Positions 43,985-54,982 of a stretch of 64,000 nt of DNA are shown here, in pieces. The position numbers and the translations under genes were made by a program. The notes beneath the pieces were generated by a model. It made no database searches. It saw nothing but the letters and a program-made list of their open reading frames with translations, and was not told where the DNA came from. The DNA lies in contig OY759217.1 in the NCBI GenBank assembly GCA_963662175.1, positions 19,904,562-19,968,561 of the forward strand, given 5' to 3'. Within the stretch, counting starts at the first letter, position 1. Each line of letters opens with the position of its first letter. The DNA comes from Aradus depressus (Eukaryota > Arthropoda > Insecta > Hemiptera > Aradidae).

Positions 43985-46821
43985 CCCTCCCCCCCCCCGC
44001 CCTCAGGCAGTATCCAAGTAGAGTCCAGACCTACCCGGATTTCCGGTAAATATGCGTAGGTCGTTCGGCCATCCGATGATCGTGACCACCGCTGTTGCCA
44101 TTTCTCCACTATCCATTCTTGGACTATGTCCCTGCAACGCTCCGGTCTGGACTGTCCGCGCATCTCTTCCTCCAGAGCTAGACGTAAAGGCTCATCTATA
44201 TCTGCTCCTAAGGGCAAATTGCGTCTAGAATAGTACGAGGCGACAGCCCCGTCCAAGACTAAGTCTTTCGGTGGAGCTCCTGCCAGCACTTGTAGCGCAG
44301 CCGTAGAGACAGTACGATAGGTTTTGTAACCCTTAAAAGGGCTGCTCTCTGGGCTTGCCAAGGATAATGCGTCGCCGCTTTGTGGGACGATGCCACCACC
44401 CAGCAGCGGCGTACCTTGCTACAGCCTCGAATACTCCAGTGTAGATGATTCCACACGCAGAATAGCCGAGGACCCACGTCGCGCGGGGTAGGCAGCTCAA
44501 AGCGTTGAAAGTGGCGGTAGTCCTTTCTTTAATGGCAACAACGTGGGGCGTCACGTTGAGGCCCGGCCCGATCCGCACTCCGAGATAAGTGACCGTTGCC
44601 GGGCTCTCAATGCGGCGTCCGTGGATTTTGATTACCAGGGGGTGTCGGGCGTCGGTTCTCCCTCTCATCAGCAAAGCCAGTCTTGCTAGGAGAGAGAGCC
44701 AGTTTGTTGGCGCAGCACCAGTTGTCTATATCGTCAATGGCGGCTTGGGCGCGAAGGGTTAGAGCAGCTCGACTATCAGCGTGCACCGTAACAACGAGGT
44801 CGTCGACGTAGGCAATTGCCTTATATCCACGGCCCTCGAGATCACGGAGCAGTCCGTCAAAGAGTATGGCCCAAAGTATCGGTCCGAGGACCGAGCCCTG
44901 AGGACAGCCTCTAGTGACGTCATGATCGCAGATCGATCGCTGAGGAAGCTGGATATCAACCCAAACACATTCCCAGGCAGTCCCACAGCCCGCAGTCGCG
45001 TGAGGATGGCAGGCCACCAGGCGCAGTCGAAGGCCGACGCGATGTCAAAGAAGACACACAGGGCATATTTCCCACGGTCATTCTCCACATCCGCCCTCAG
45101 CATCATCAACGCGTCTTCGGCGGATCTGCCCCTCAAACCACCGAACTGCCTGTGGGATACAAAAGCATGTACCTGGGCCCGAATTCCATTGAAGATAAGA
45201 GTCTCCAATACTTTACCGAATACGGGAAGCAGGCTGATTGGTCTGTGGCTACCTGCCAGGGAAAGGTCCCTATCACCAGGCTTAACAAACGTGCACACGA
45301 GTGCTCGTTTCCAAGTCCTAGGGAAGTGGCCCCTCCTAAGGCAGGAGTTATACAGTAGTAAGAGATCCGATTTGATGGTCGGGAATGCTTTCTTGATTAT
45401 AGCGGCGTCTATGAGATCGCTCCCAGGGTCGCCGCCACTCTTCTGCCTCCCAACCGCCAAGCTCAGGTCAATCTCGTCCCAATCAGGTGCGTTCCCCGTA
45501 TCTGGCCAAGTACGGGCAGCGTTCCAGATGTCTCGTTGGCTGGGTGAATCCTCCGCTGGGTCTTCCTCCGGGAAGGCCTCCCTCAAGTACATCCCGCCAG
45601 CCTCCTCCAGGGACATGGCATACTGGTTGCCAACCCTGATGGAGGCCACCGGGGCGACCGGCCTTAACCTCCCGGCGGCGACACGGTAAGGGATTTCCCA
45701 CGGGTTTTTGCTGCTCTCGTCTTCAACAAACCTCCTCCAGCTCTCCTTCTTCGCGGCCTCGACTCTTCTACCATAAGCCTTGCTAAGCTGCCGGTACTCC
45801 TCCCTCCGTATTACCCTCTGGAGTGGGTTTTGATTTTGGCACCGCTGACACCTCCTCTTGGCACGATACACAGCCTTCTTGGCGAGGGTAAGGTCCTCAC
45901 TCCACCAGGGTACCTTCCTGATCCGGTTTACCTTCTTGGGGATGGTCTCATCGGCTGCTCGAAGTAGTATACTACTGAGCCTGCCGACCCCATCCTCAAT
46001 CTGGTCAACCGGTTCAGGACTCCTGAGACCCTCCCACTGATCGACGCAGGAGTAGGCGGCAACGGCGGTCACGAAAGCGTCGGAGATGGCCTTGTGGGTA
46101 GCAAAGCGCGGGTCTCTAGGCCTGACTGCGGGAAGATGGGCGTCAAAGAGCAGAACATCCAGTACACTATGGTCGCTAGATGTGATCTCTCGGACGCTCC
46201 AGCTGCCCACAGCCCGGAATAGTCCGCTCGACACCAGCGTGACGTCAACATGGGACACTCCATTGGAACCGTGGAATGTGGGCGGAGAAAGTGGGTCATT
46301 GACTATGCACAGGTCATGGCGGGCGATCAAATCCAATAGCCTGTCGCCCCGGCGGTCGGTGCGAACCGATCCCCAGGAGACTGACCAGGAGTTCACGTCC
46401 GCCAGAACAATGACATTGCGCCCTGAGAGGGAGTCCAGTACTAGGTCCAGGTGGCCCAGCTGTCGTTCTATGTTCTCAGACGGCGGGAAATATCCGCTGA
46501 TCACGTAGCAGCTTGCGTTGGCGTGCCTGATGCAGGCCACAACTATATGGCTGGTGGAGAGATGGTGGAGCGCCATCACATCCACCTGGGGGCCGGTCAC
46601 AACGATTGCGGCCATTGGCCGTTCGTCGCTCCGTGCGCCAGTAATAATTTTAGGCCAGTACCCAGGCCAGCTACGCTGCCTCTAACGCAGTAGGGTTCCT
46701 GGAGAGCTAGCACCTGGACGCCCTCCGATGACACTAGTTGACGCACCTCATCAGCCACAATCCTGCGCCTATTCATGTTGTGCTGCCACAAACGGAGGCC
46801 CCCGCGCATCCTATTCGCCAT
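43985..46821 (-). pseudogene. R1-like LINE ORF2 (endonuclease-RT), minus copy
   Basis: Begins MANRMRGGLRLWQHNMNRRR with EGVQVLALQEPY (endonuclease, catalytic Glu), shifts frame near 46610, then VIVLADVNSWSVSWGS, STFHGSNG-like region, and EITSSDHSVLDVLLF (SDH box). RT blocks: LAGSHRPISLLPVFGKVLE, YALCVFFDIASAFDCAWWPA, a second frame with TRGCPQGSVLGPILWAILFD and YKAIAYVDDLVVTVHADS (YVDD box). Further frames carry TYLGVRIGPGLNVTPHV and TVSTAALQVLAGAPPKDLVL. At least four frameshifts; the 3' end stops at a poly(C) run. AP-type endonuclease without visible RNase H suggests the R1 group. Much richer in GC than its surroundings. Confidence 0.9.
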
Positions 46822-48137
46822 AATCAGTGCGTGAGGCCAACGACTCTAACGCACGGATATATGACGGGCAGGTCTCGCTGTCCGCCTGGTGAGCGACGCG
46901 GGAGCCCCGTGTGCCGCAGTTACTACACTTCGGCGGCTTAGACTTATTCGGACAACTGGCCCTGTTGTGCCCTTCCTCCGAACACCTCGCGCACACCCTG
47001 GGTCGGTTGCACGACTTTTCTTCGTGGCCGAAGACCTGGCAGCGTCAGCACCGCGAGACGTCCACGCAGTCCCGGACTCTACATGAGTACCACCCTAGGG
47101 TGATCCTTCCGGCGCTGATGAGAGCCCTCCTCGTCTCTGGGGTCACCCCGACGACCCAATGAACCGTCGATCTGCCCTTGGGGCCCTTTTTATATATTGC
47201 TGTGGGGGCGGTGAGGTCGGGGTATTGGGCTCGAAATCTCCTGGAGAGATCCTCCCCCGACCAGCCCGAAGGCACATCAAACACAACCAGGCGTGGGCTC
47301 CTTCTTTGGAGCGCCTCCGCCTTAAGGCCCGCCTCTTGGAGCTTTGGATTGTCCCTGAGTGCCCCGAGCTCGTCAGCGGAGGAAACCTCCAGGAGAATCC
47401 CCCCTCTCCTGGCGGGTTTGCTAGACCTAATATTTATCCCGAGCTCTCTCGGGTTCACCGTGTCCAGGGCGTCCTCCAGCATCCGGGTCTCGCTCCCCTC
47501 CTTGAGTTCGACCATAGCCACGAAGACTTTCGGCTTCCTCTTCGCTTCCGTGGCCATGGTCTCTGCTAGTTGCCGAAGGACGTCCTGCTTGCTTCTGTGT
47601 TTCTCGGGGGCCACCGGGGCCGCCACCGGGACCGGGCCTGTGGGCGCCCCACTCCTCTTCTTCTTCTTCCGCCCTTTCCTCCCCACCACCACCGACCACG
47701 TCCCAGGCGGTGGAAGGGTCTGGTCGGGGATACCCGGGGGGGGGGGGGGGCGGGTTTCCCGGTGATTGCCCCCCTATTTCTCTCGCCGCGGTTGTCGTGA
47801 GTCCGGGCGCAGCTTGGGGCGCCCTCCCTTGTACTCCCGCCTCCCGGGAGGCGTCGATGGCGGGGACGGGCTTCCTTGGTTGACCCTGAGCCCGGAGCCT
47901 GGCAGCGATGGCCTCCGCCAGGACATCCGGCCGGAACTCCCTCATCATAACAATTGCAGCTCTCTCCCTAGCCTCGGCCTCCAGCCTCCCAATGGTCGCC
48001 GACGCCAACATAACCAGCAAGCCCTGCACCCCACGGTCAACGATGTCCTGGCTTGCTTTGCTAAGTTTGTGATGCTTGTGTATGACGTCGGCGATCGCCC
48101 TCTGGATGCCGTATGCCTCCGCCAGAGACGCGTCCAC
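46811..48137 (-). pseudogene. R1-like LINE ORF1 (gag-like, three zinc knuckles)
   Basis: 5'-truncated where it meets satellite at 48138. Starts in frame DASLAEAYGIQRAIADVIHK, a helical region with EAEARERAAIVMMREFRPDV, then a proline/glycine/glutamate-rich linker. A poly(G) run (plus-strand 47738-47750 region) shifts the frame. The next frame has TEAKRKPKVFVAMVELKEG and LVVFDVPSGWSGEDLSRRF, then three CCHC-type knuckles around CQVFGHEEKSC, CARCSEEGHNRASC and CSNCGTRG...HQADSETC, with another shift at about 47050. This is the nucleic-acid-binding ORF1 of R1/TRAS-type LINEs. It ends just before ORF2. Confidence 0.85.
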
Positions 48138-48542
48138 TTACCTCTCCTACAGGAGGAAATTTCTATACTGGCAGGTAAGTGGCGACGTGATATTACTTAA
48201 CCTGAAGTTACTTCTTACCCCCCCCCCCCCCCCCTCCCCCCCCTCACCTCTCCTAAAGGAGGAAATTTATCTAATGGCAGGTAAGTGGGCAACGTGATAT
48301 TACTTTACCTAAGTTACTTCTTACCCCCCCCCCCCCCCCCCCCCCCCCCTCACCTCTCCTAAAGGAGGAAATTTATCTAATGGCAGGTAAGTGGGCGACG
48401 TGATATTACTTAACCTGAAGTTACTTCTTACCCCCCCCCCCCCCCTCCCCCCCCCCCCCCCCCTCACCTCTCCTACAGGAGGAAATTTATCTAATGGCAG
48501 GGAAGTGGGCGACGACTTGATATTACTTAACCTGAAGTTACT
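48138..48542. repeat. Poly(C)-type satellite between the inverted LINE copies
   Basis: Four units with GGCAGGTAAGTGGGC, TACTTAACCTGAAGTTACTT and C-runs of 15-25 bp or more; each unit has CACCTCTCCTA.AGGAGGAAA. Unit length varies with the C-run (about 100 bp). Both LINE pieces end in this repeat. Confidence 0.9.
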
Positions 48543-51405
48543 TGTGGATTGTGGCTGATGAGGTGCGTCAACTAGTGTCATCGGAGGGCGTCCAGGTGCT
48601 AGCACTCCAGGAACCCTACTGCGTTAGAGACAGCGTGGCAGGCCTAGGTACTGGCCACAAAATTATTACTGGCACACGGAACTACGAACGGCCAATGGCC
48701 GCCATCGTCGTGACCGGCCCCCAGGTGGATGTGATGGCGCTCCACCATCTCTCCACCAGCCATATAGTTGTGGCCTGTATCAGGCACGCCAACGCAAGCT
48801 GCTACGTGATCAGCGGATACTTCCCGCCGTCTGAGAACATAGAACGACAGCTGGGCCACCTGGACCTAGTACTGGACTCCCTCTCGGGGCGCAATGTCAT
48901 AGTTCTGGCGGACGTCAACTCCTGGTCAGTCTCCTGGGGATCGGTTCGCACCGACCGCCGGGGCGACAGGCTATTGGATTTGATCGCCCGCCATGACCTG
49001 TGCATAGTCAATGACCCACTTTCTCCGCCCACATTCCACGGTTCCAATGGAGCTACCCGCAAGGCCATCTCGGACGCTTTCGTGACCGCCGTTGCCGCCT
49101 ACTCCTGCGTCGATCAGTGGGAGGGTCTCAGGAGTCCTGAACCGGTTGACCAGATTGAGGATGGGGTCGGCAGGCTCAGTAGTATACTACTTCGAGCAGC
49201 CGATGAGACCATCCCCAAGAAGGTAAACCGGATCAGGAAGGTACCCTGGTGGAGTGAGGACCTTACCCTCGCCAAGAAGGCTGTACACGTGCCAGGAGGA
49301 GATGTCAGCGGTGCCAAAACCAAAACCCACTCCAGAGGGTAATACGGCGGGAGGAGTACCGGCAGCTTAGCAAGGCTTATGGTAGAAGAGTCGAGGCCGC
49401 GAAAAAGGAGAGCTGGAGGAGGTTTGTTGAAGATGAGAGCAGCAAAAACCCGTGGGGAATCCCTTACCGTGTCGCCGCCGGGAGGCTAAGGCCGGTCACC
49501 CCTGTGGCCTCCATCAGGGTCGGCAACCAGTATGCCATGTCCCTGGAGGAGGCTGGCGAGATGTACTTGAGGGAGGCCTTCCCGGAGGACGACCCGGCGG
49601 AGGATTCACCCAGCCAACGAGACATCCGGAACGCTGCCCGTACTTGGCCAGATACGGGGAACGCACCTGATTGGGACGAGATTGACCTGAGCTTGGCGGT
49701 TGGGAGGCAGAAGAGTGGCGGCGCCCCTGGGAGCGATCTCATAGACGCCGCTATAATCAAGAAAGCTTTCCCGACCATCAAGTCGGAACTCTTACTACTG
49801 TATAACTCCTGCCTTAGGGGGGGCCACTTCCCTAGGACTTGGAAACAAGCACTCGTGTGCACGTTTGTTAAGCCTGGTGATAGGGACCTTTCCCTGGCAG
49901 GGAGCCACAGACCAATCAGCCTGCTCCCCGTATTCGGTAAAGTATTGGAGACTCTTATCTTTAATGGAATTCGGGCCCAGGTACATGCTTTTGTATCCCG
50001 CAGGCAGTTCGGTGGCTTGAGGGGCAGGTCCGCTGAAGACGCGTTGATGATGTTGAGGGCGGATGTGGAGAATGACCGTAGGAAATATGCCCTGTGTGTC
50101 TTCTTTGACATCGCGTCGGCCTTCGACTGCGCCTGGTGGCCTGCCATCCTCACGCGACTGCGGGCTGTGGGACTGCCTGGGAATGTGTTTGGGTTGATAT
50201 CCAGCTTCCTCAGCGATCGATCTGCGACCATGAGTCAGCTATACGCTAGCACTACACTGGACGTCACTAGAGGCTGTCCTCAGGGCTCGGTCCTCGGACC
50301 GATACTTTGGGCCATACTCTTTGACGGACTGCTCCGTGATCTCGAGGGCCGTGGATATAAGGCAATTGCCTACGTCGACGACCTCGTTGTAACGGTGCAC
50401 GCTGATAGTCGAGCTGCTCTAACCCTTCGCGCCCAAGCCGCCATTGACGATATAGACAACTGGTGCTGCGCCAACAAACTGGCTCTCTCTCCTAGCAAGA
50501 CCTCGGCTTTGCTGATGAGAGGGAGAACCGACGCCCGACACCCCCTGGTAATTAAAATCCACGGACGCCGCATTGAGAGCCCGGCAACGGTCATCTATAT
50601 CGGAGTGCGGATCGGGCCGGGCCTCAACGTGACGCCCCACGTTGTTGCCAATAAAGAAAGGACAACCGCCACTTTCAACGCTCTGAGCTGCCTAGCCCGC
50701 GCGACGTGGGGCCTCGGCTACTCTGCGTGTAGAATCATCTACACTGGAGTATTCGAGGCTGTAGCAAGGTACGCCGCTGCTTGGTGGTGGCATCGTCCCA
50801 CGATGCGGCGACACGTGATCCTTGTGCAAGCCCAGAGAGCAGCCCTTTTAAGGGTTACAAAGGCCTATCGTACTGTCTCTACGGCTGCGCTACAAGTGCT
50901 GGCAGGAGCTCCACCGAAAGACTTAGTCTTGGACGGGGCTGTCGCCTCGTACTATTGTAGACGCAATTTGCCTTTAGGAGTAGATATAGATGAGCCTTTA
51001 GGTCTAGCCCTGGAGGAAGAGATGCGCGGACAGTCCAGACCGGAGCGTTGCGGGGACATAGTAATGGCAACAGCGGTGGTCACGATCATCGGATGGCCGA
51101 ACGACCTACGCATATTTACCGGAAATCCGGGTACGTCTGGACTCTACTTGGATACTGCCTGACCACTGGATGTCCCAGATACAATCAGGTCACGGAGATT
51201 TCAACTCCAAGCTGTTCTTCTTTAAGAGGAAGAACAACCCGTGTGGCGGGGTCGAGACTGCGGAGCATGTGGTCCTCGAATGGCCGCTGTACGACGGGCC
51301 AAGGGTGGAGTTGATACGCGGGACAGGATCGTATCTGGGACTCGACCTGCGGCAGCTGGTGACGGAAACCGGCTACCCAATGTTCAGCCGATTTGTCGCC
51401 TCCTG
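48543..51405 (+). pseudogene. R1-like LINE ORF2, plus copy, inverted relative to 43985-46821
   Basis: Enters at IVADEVRQLVSSEGVQVLAL with ALQEPYCVRDS. The protein is almost identical to the minus copy (for example the whole ADVNSWSVSWGSVRTD region) but lacks about 50 codons after TFHGSNG, including the SDH box. A frameshift near 49340 leads to the RT frame at 49504-51162: RPISLLPVFGKVLETL, FFDIASAFDCAWWPA, CPQGSVLGPILWAILFD, YVDDLVVTVHA, all in one frame. After a deletion near 51060 come VVTIIGWPNDLRIFTGNPG and the C-terminal KNNPCGGVETAEHVVLEWPL ending RFVAS. It stops at TGA directly against satellite CTTCTTACCC with no 3' UTR or poly(A). Confidence 0.9.
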
Positions 51406-51486
51406 ACTTCTTACCCCCCCCCCCCCCCCCCCCCCCCCCGCTCCCCGCTTACCACTCCTACAGTAGGAAATTTATCTAATGGCAGG
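51406..51486. repeat. Poly(C)-type satellite, right block
   Basis: C-run of about 25 bp, then CTTACCACTCCTACAGTAGG and AAATTTATCTAATGGCAGG. It is interrupted by SINE-B at 51487 and resumes at 51837. Confidence 0.85.
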
Positions 51487-51836
51487 GAGGGCGCCGGTGG
51501 CTCAGTGGTATGCGTGCTTGACTTCTGAGCTCAAGGTCGTGGGTTCGTAGCCCGACCGAGGCCCTTAGTTTATTTTATCTGGGAGGTAAAATAAACTTAA
51601 GCACGCCGTCCTTCGGATGAGACGTTAAGCGATGGTCCCGAGCCTATACGATGTCAGGTACTCGTTAAAGACCCCTACCCTAGATGAATAAAAATTTAGG
51701 GTAGGCAAAATTTAGGACTCCCACAGTAGAGTCGGGCTCATGTCCACCAGAGTGACGAAAGAGCGCTCCGGTAGTAGGCGATATGACCTCGTAGTAAAAG
51801 CCCGGGCATGAGTCATAAAACCTAACCTAACCTAAC
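51487..51836 (+). mobile_element. tRNA-derived SINE, family B, reference copy, (CCTAA)n tail
   Basis: Head GAGGGCGCCGGTGGCTCAGT with A box TGGCTCAGTGG and B-box-like GGGTTCGTAGCCC; body with CTGGGAGGTAAAATAAACTT, GAGACGTTAAGCGATGGTCC and CACCAGAGTGACGAAAGAGC; end AAAGCCCGGGCATGAGTCAT followed by AAAA and (CCTAA)4. The 11-bp repeat CTAATGGCAGG flanks it at 51476-51486 and 51837-51847; its first four bases overlap the last CCTAA. This is the best-preserved of about ten SINE-B copies here. Confidence 0.95.
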
Positions 51837-52032
51837 CTAATGGCAGGTAAGTGGGCGACGTGATATTACTTAACCTAAAGTTACTTCTTACCCCCCCTCC
51901 CTAAGAAAATCTAAGTACATATGAGTCGTCCAGTTGCAAAAGCAGTTAAATCCACTTGAATTGTTTTTTAGCAAATCAGTAAAAACTCATAAAATTTTGT
52001 CTTTTTTACGTAAGGCAGAACCTTTGTTCTTC
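51837..52032. repeat. Satellite end and direct repeat bounding the LINE pair, right copy
   Basis: TGGCAGGTAAGTGGGCGACG and TTACTTCTTACCCCCC to about 51900, then CTAAGTACATATGAGTCGTC, AAAGCAGTTAAATCCACTTG and AAGGCAGAACCTTTGTTC, duplicating 43780-43973. After 52032 the sequence continues TTCTTAGCAAAACGCGC, absent from the left copy. Confidence 0.9.
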
Positions 52033-52138
52033 TTAGCAAAACGCGCTATATTTTATGATGGCTCCAATCCACCTCACTTTTCACCTCTGTTTCTTGTTTT
52101 TTTCTTATCTTTGTTCCATCCTCTTTGTTATTCTTTTG

Positions 52139-52315
52139 ACTTCGTGTCGATGTATTCATTTTAACGGGAGTCATCGTGCTCACAGTCATGCAGACACTCT
52201 TTTTTCTTTAATTTTTGGGATAAAAACATGAAATTCCGGTGAAAAATGAACGACAAATTTCGGACTGATTACACAAACTCCGTATTACTTTGTGTGATGG
52301 AGGAATATAAAGATT
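52139..52315 (+). repeat. Satellite element, short copy: partial monomer plus right module
   Basis: GTGTCGATGTATTCATTTTA is a diverged monomer start; ATGAAATTCCGGTGAAAAAT and TTTCGGACTGATTACACAAA form the right module. No tandem expansion here. Confidence 0.65.
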
Positions 52316-52321
52316 GATGAC

Positions 52322-52678
52322 ATGTCAACAAACTGTCAGTCAACAATCCTAACTTTTAAAAAAATTATCATATTTAGTCTCCGGGGGATGTTGATCGACA
52401 CTTTTTTGTCTGAACTATTTTTTCTGATACTGACTACTCTTCTGTATAGTTTTAAGTTAGCTGATTTTGTAAGTTTCACTGTTTTACCTTACATCTACTA
52501 TGTCACATGTATAGTTATTCCAAATCCTCAGACCTACCTTGATATATTTCAAAAGTACACAACAATCATTCGTCTAGGTGTAGCCTGTGACGTTTTAGAC
52601 TGGAAGGAAGCAAGTGACAAGTTTTTTAAGGCGACTACATCTTGGCATTTCAAATTTCAAAAAACTAAAAAAATGTGA
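52322..52678 (+). CDS. Unrecognised ORF, 118 codons
   Basis: The first two thirds are hydrophobic (SELFFLILTTLLYSF; FVSFTVLPYIYYVTCIVI), the rest is mixed: LGVACDVLDWKEASDKFFKA and TSWHFKFQKTKKM. An open stretch in another frame follows (QRGVLVQGEPCYNFEAG). It could be two membrane segments, a decayed transposon protein or chance in AT-rich DNA. No promoter or splice signal was identified. Confidence 0.2.
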   Translation: MSTNCQSTILTFKKIIIFSLRGMLIDTFLSELFFLILTTLLYSFKLADFVSFTVLPYIYYVTCIVIPNPQTYLDIFQKYTTIIRLGVACDVLDWKEASDKFFKATTSWHFKFQKTKKM

Positions 52679-52896
52679 CTTACTAAAGGAACTACACAGC
52701 GAGGCGTGTTAGTCCAGGGAGAACCCTGCTATAATTTCGAAGCTGGGCAATCAAAATTGGTTACCAAAAAAAAAAAAACAGATCTATACGCAATGTTAAA
52801 TTGCAAAAAGTCACAAGAGGGGTTGAAGTTAAACCGGCAAAATTAACAGATGTTTTTTAACAGAGACTTTTGTAATTGCACTACGGAGAAAAGTGA

Positions 52897-53124
52897 ATGG
52901 AAAATCTCAAACTTGAATATTATTCAGAGGTTTTCTATGTCCAATCATCCGCTATCGCACAACCTAAACAGAATGATGAGGAGGAAGGGGACGAAGTAGT
53001 CCTGGAATTTGATGTCAATGGAAATCAAGTTCACATCGTGGGAGCAACTTCAGGAAATTCAAGAGAGCATGGAGAAGAGACAGACTTTGATTTGATGGAG
53101 AATGACTGCGAAGAGATGATTTGA
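52897..53124 (+). CDS. Unrecognised acidic ORF, 75 codons, with poly(A) signal
   Basis: Starts at ATG preceded directly by an in-frame TGA; MENLKLEYYSEVFYVQ, then an acidic NDEEEGDEVVLEFDVNGNQV stretch and a FDLMENDCEEMI end. AATAAA lies about 65 bp downstream near 53190. Composition is protein-like rather than AT-noise. It may be the last exon of a host gene or a transposon; an acceptor-like TTTTTTAACAG ends at 52861 but the frame is closed between it and the ATG. Unknown function. Confidence 0.25.
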   Translation: MENLKLEYYSEVFYVQSSAIAQPKQNDEEEGDEVVLEFDVNGNQVHIVGATSGNSREHGEETDFDLMENDCEEMI

Positions 53125-53627
53125 AATGTTTTATAGTTTCAAATTATTTTATACTTAGTTTAAAAATTGTATTATTATCCTCTTTTTATAATAAAATACT
53201 TTCATATTTTACTATAAATTTTGCACCAAATTCATTTTTTTTAAATTAATAAAATAATTTTCTATCAAAAAAATTAACTTTTATTAAAAGAATCACCTAC
53301 GTAAACTCAAAATTAGCGCCTTACTGGACTTTAGTACACTAAAATTGGCGAGTTTTGCAACAGGACAGATTTTGCAGATGGCTGACCCTACTGATGCAAA
53401 AAGCTTCAAAAACCTATTTGGGCTTCAAAAACCTATACCTAACCTGTGTTTTGTGTGTTCCTTTACCATATTATCTTTTGGGTTGGTTAAGTAGTTTTCA
53501 TGATTACACAAACAAACAAACTTTATTCCCTTTGTATATTAGTTATTGACTGTCTAGAAGGATGTGAGACGAGATGGAATTATAGTGAAGCAGGAATTTT
53601 AATATCGGAATTTTATTTAGGTGTTTC

Positions 53628-53862
53628 TACTATGGGAGTCCTAAATTTTGTCTACCCTAAATTTTTAATCCCCTATGGTAGGAGTCTTTAACGATTACCT
53701 GACATCGTACAGGCTCGGGACCATCGCTTAACGTCCCATCGGGAGGACGGCGTGCTCAAGTTTACTTAACCTCAGACAAAATAAACTAAGGGCTTCGGAC
53801 GGGCCTATCTTCAGCTCAGTAAGCAAGCGCTCATACCACTGAGTTAACGGCGCCCTCAATTT
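53628..53862 (-). repeat. SINE-B copy
   Basis: TGGGAGTCCTAAATTTTGTC, TTTAACGATTACCTGACATC, CATCGCTTAACGTCCCATC and the head-side ACTGAGTTAACGGCGCCCTC. Both ends are diverged; the tail side is truncated. Confidence 0.8.
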
Positions 53863-54982
53863 TGGAAGAGAGATCGTATGTTTTTATTACTTTACACAGA
53901 AAAACAATCAGTATTTATAAAAATTATGGAGGTCCCAGCTCTCCACCCATCGCTCATTTGGAAAACAGGGGAATCATTCGAAAGGTTTGCGCACATCATT
54001 CTTGTGGCATTGTTCTAATATAGTATTCCTTATTTATTTGGCCCATTTCTCTGGACCATTCACAACTGATAAATGGATTAGTTAAAAAAAAAATAAATTC
54101 CAGAATGTCGATGAGCGAAAAGTTAGGGAACCCCTTTCACAAACAATCCTCCCCCTGAACCAGGACTGTTCTGTGCACTTTTGTATTTTTGTTTGCCTTT
54201 AGTATTAGGCTATTTGTTAATGTCACATATCTCATTTGTGTTTGTGTTACTTAGTGTTTGGCCCCGAAGAATTTTGTTCAGTACACTATTTTTCTTCCTT
54301 CTATTTACATATATGCATACGACGCATGACAAAAAATGAGGTTTATTTGGAGAATATGCAATCGACAAAACTCAGGGCAAAAAGTTTTTTGTTTCAATAG
54401 ATGATTTTCCTCAACTCAGACAAGAATATCAAACAAAGAGACACTTATTCAAGCATTCAACGAAGGACAGTCGATGTAGCCCTACGTAGTACGTAGCGAC
54501 ACATTGAAAATAATAGATATTTATCACAAGCACTGAACGTGTGTAAAAGTATCGAAACTATTGAAAAACAAATAAAGAAAATGTCAGATGATTGGCTTCC
54601 AAATTCAATCGATAAAATGGATCAATTTACCAGCAGAACAATTAATATCCAAATACTCTTTTCAAATTGTCAAAATTGTTATATTATTGTTTATGATTTT
54701 GTTCATGTTCTCATTGTGTTTATTCTTTCGTTTTCGAATATCTCCGGATATCATATGGTAGAAAATCTTGTTTTTTTAGTATGGAACTTCAGAATTGTAA
54801 AAATGGTGGTCCAATTAATGTATTTTTTTATCAACATTAAGCTAACAGACATGTAGTGGAAGTAGATCCTAATTTTCTTTTCTAAATTTCTCTCAGATTC
54901 CGGGCTGATAATATCAACTCAACCAATACATATATTATGATAAAGATTGCTAAATAAATCGTAATAAAGATCATTTTCTCAC
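53863..54982. other. No recognised gene
   Basis: AT-rich DIP intron. The ORF at 54539-54856 is low-complexity hydrophobic in its second half and has no support. Confidence 0.35.

Noticed and set aside
44781..48200. Long ORFs on the plus strand (302, 144, 195 codons and others) opposite the minus R1-like copy
   Set aside because: Antisense shadows of GC-rich LINE sequence; the minus strand carries the recognisable RT, endonuclease and zinc-knuckle motifs.
48644..50640. Long minus-strand ORFs opposite the plus R1-like copy
   Set aside because: Antisense shadows of the LINE ORF2.
51487..51560. Apparent tRNA gene at the start of SINE-B
   Set aside because: Same reasoning: SINE body, tail and target duplication follow.
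51821..51840. Interstitial telomere repeat (CCTAA)4 as sign of a telomere or fusion
   Set aside because: It is the tail of SINE-B, bounded by its target duplication.
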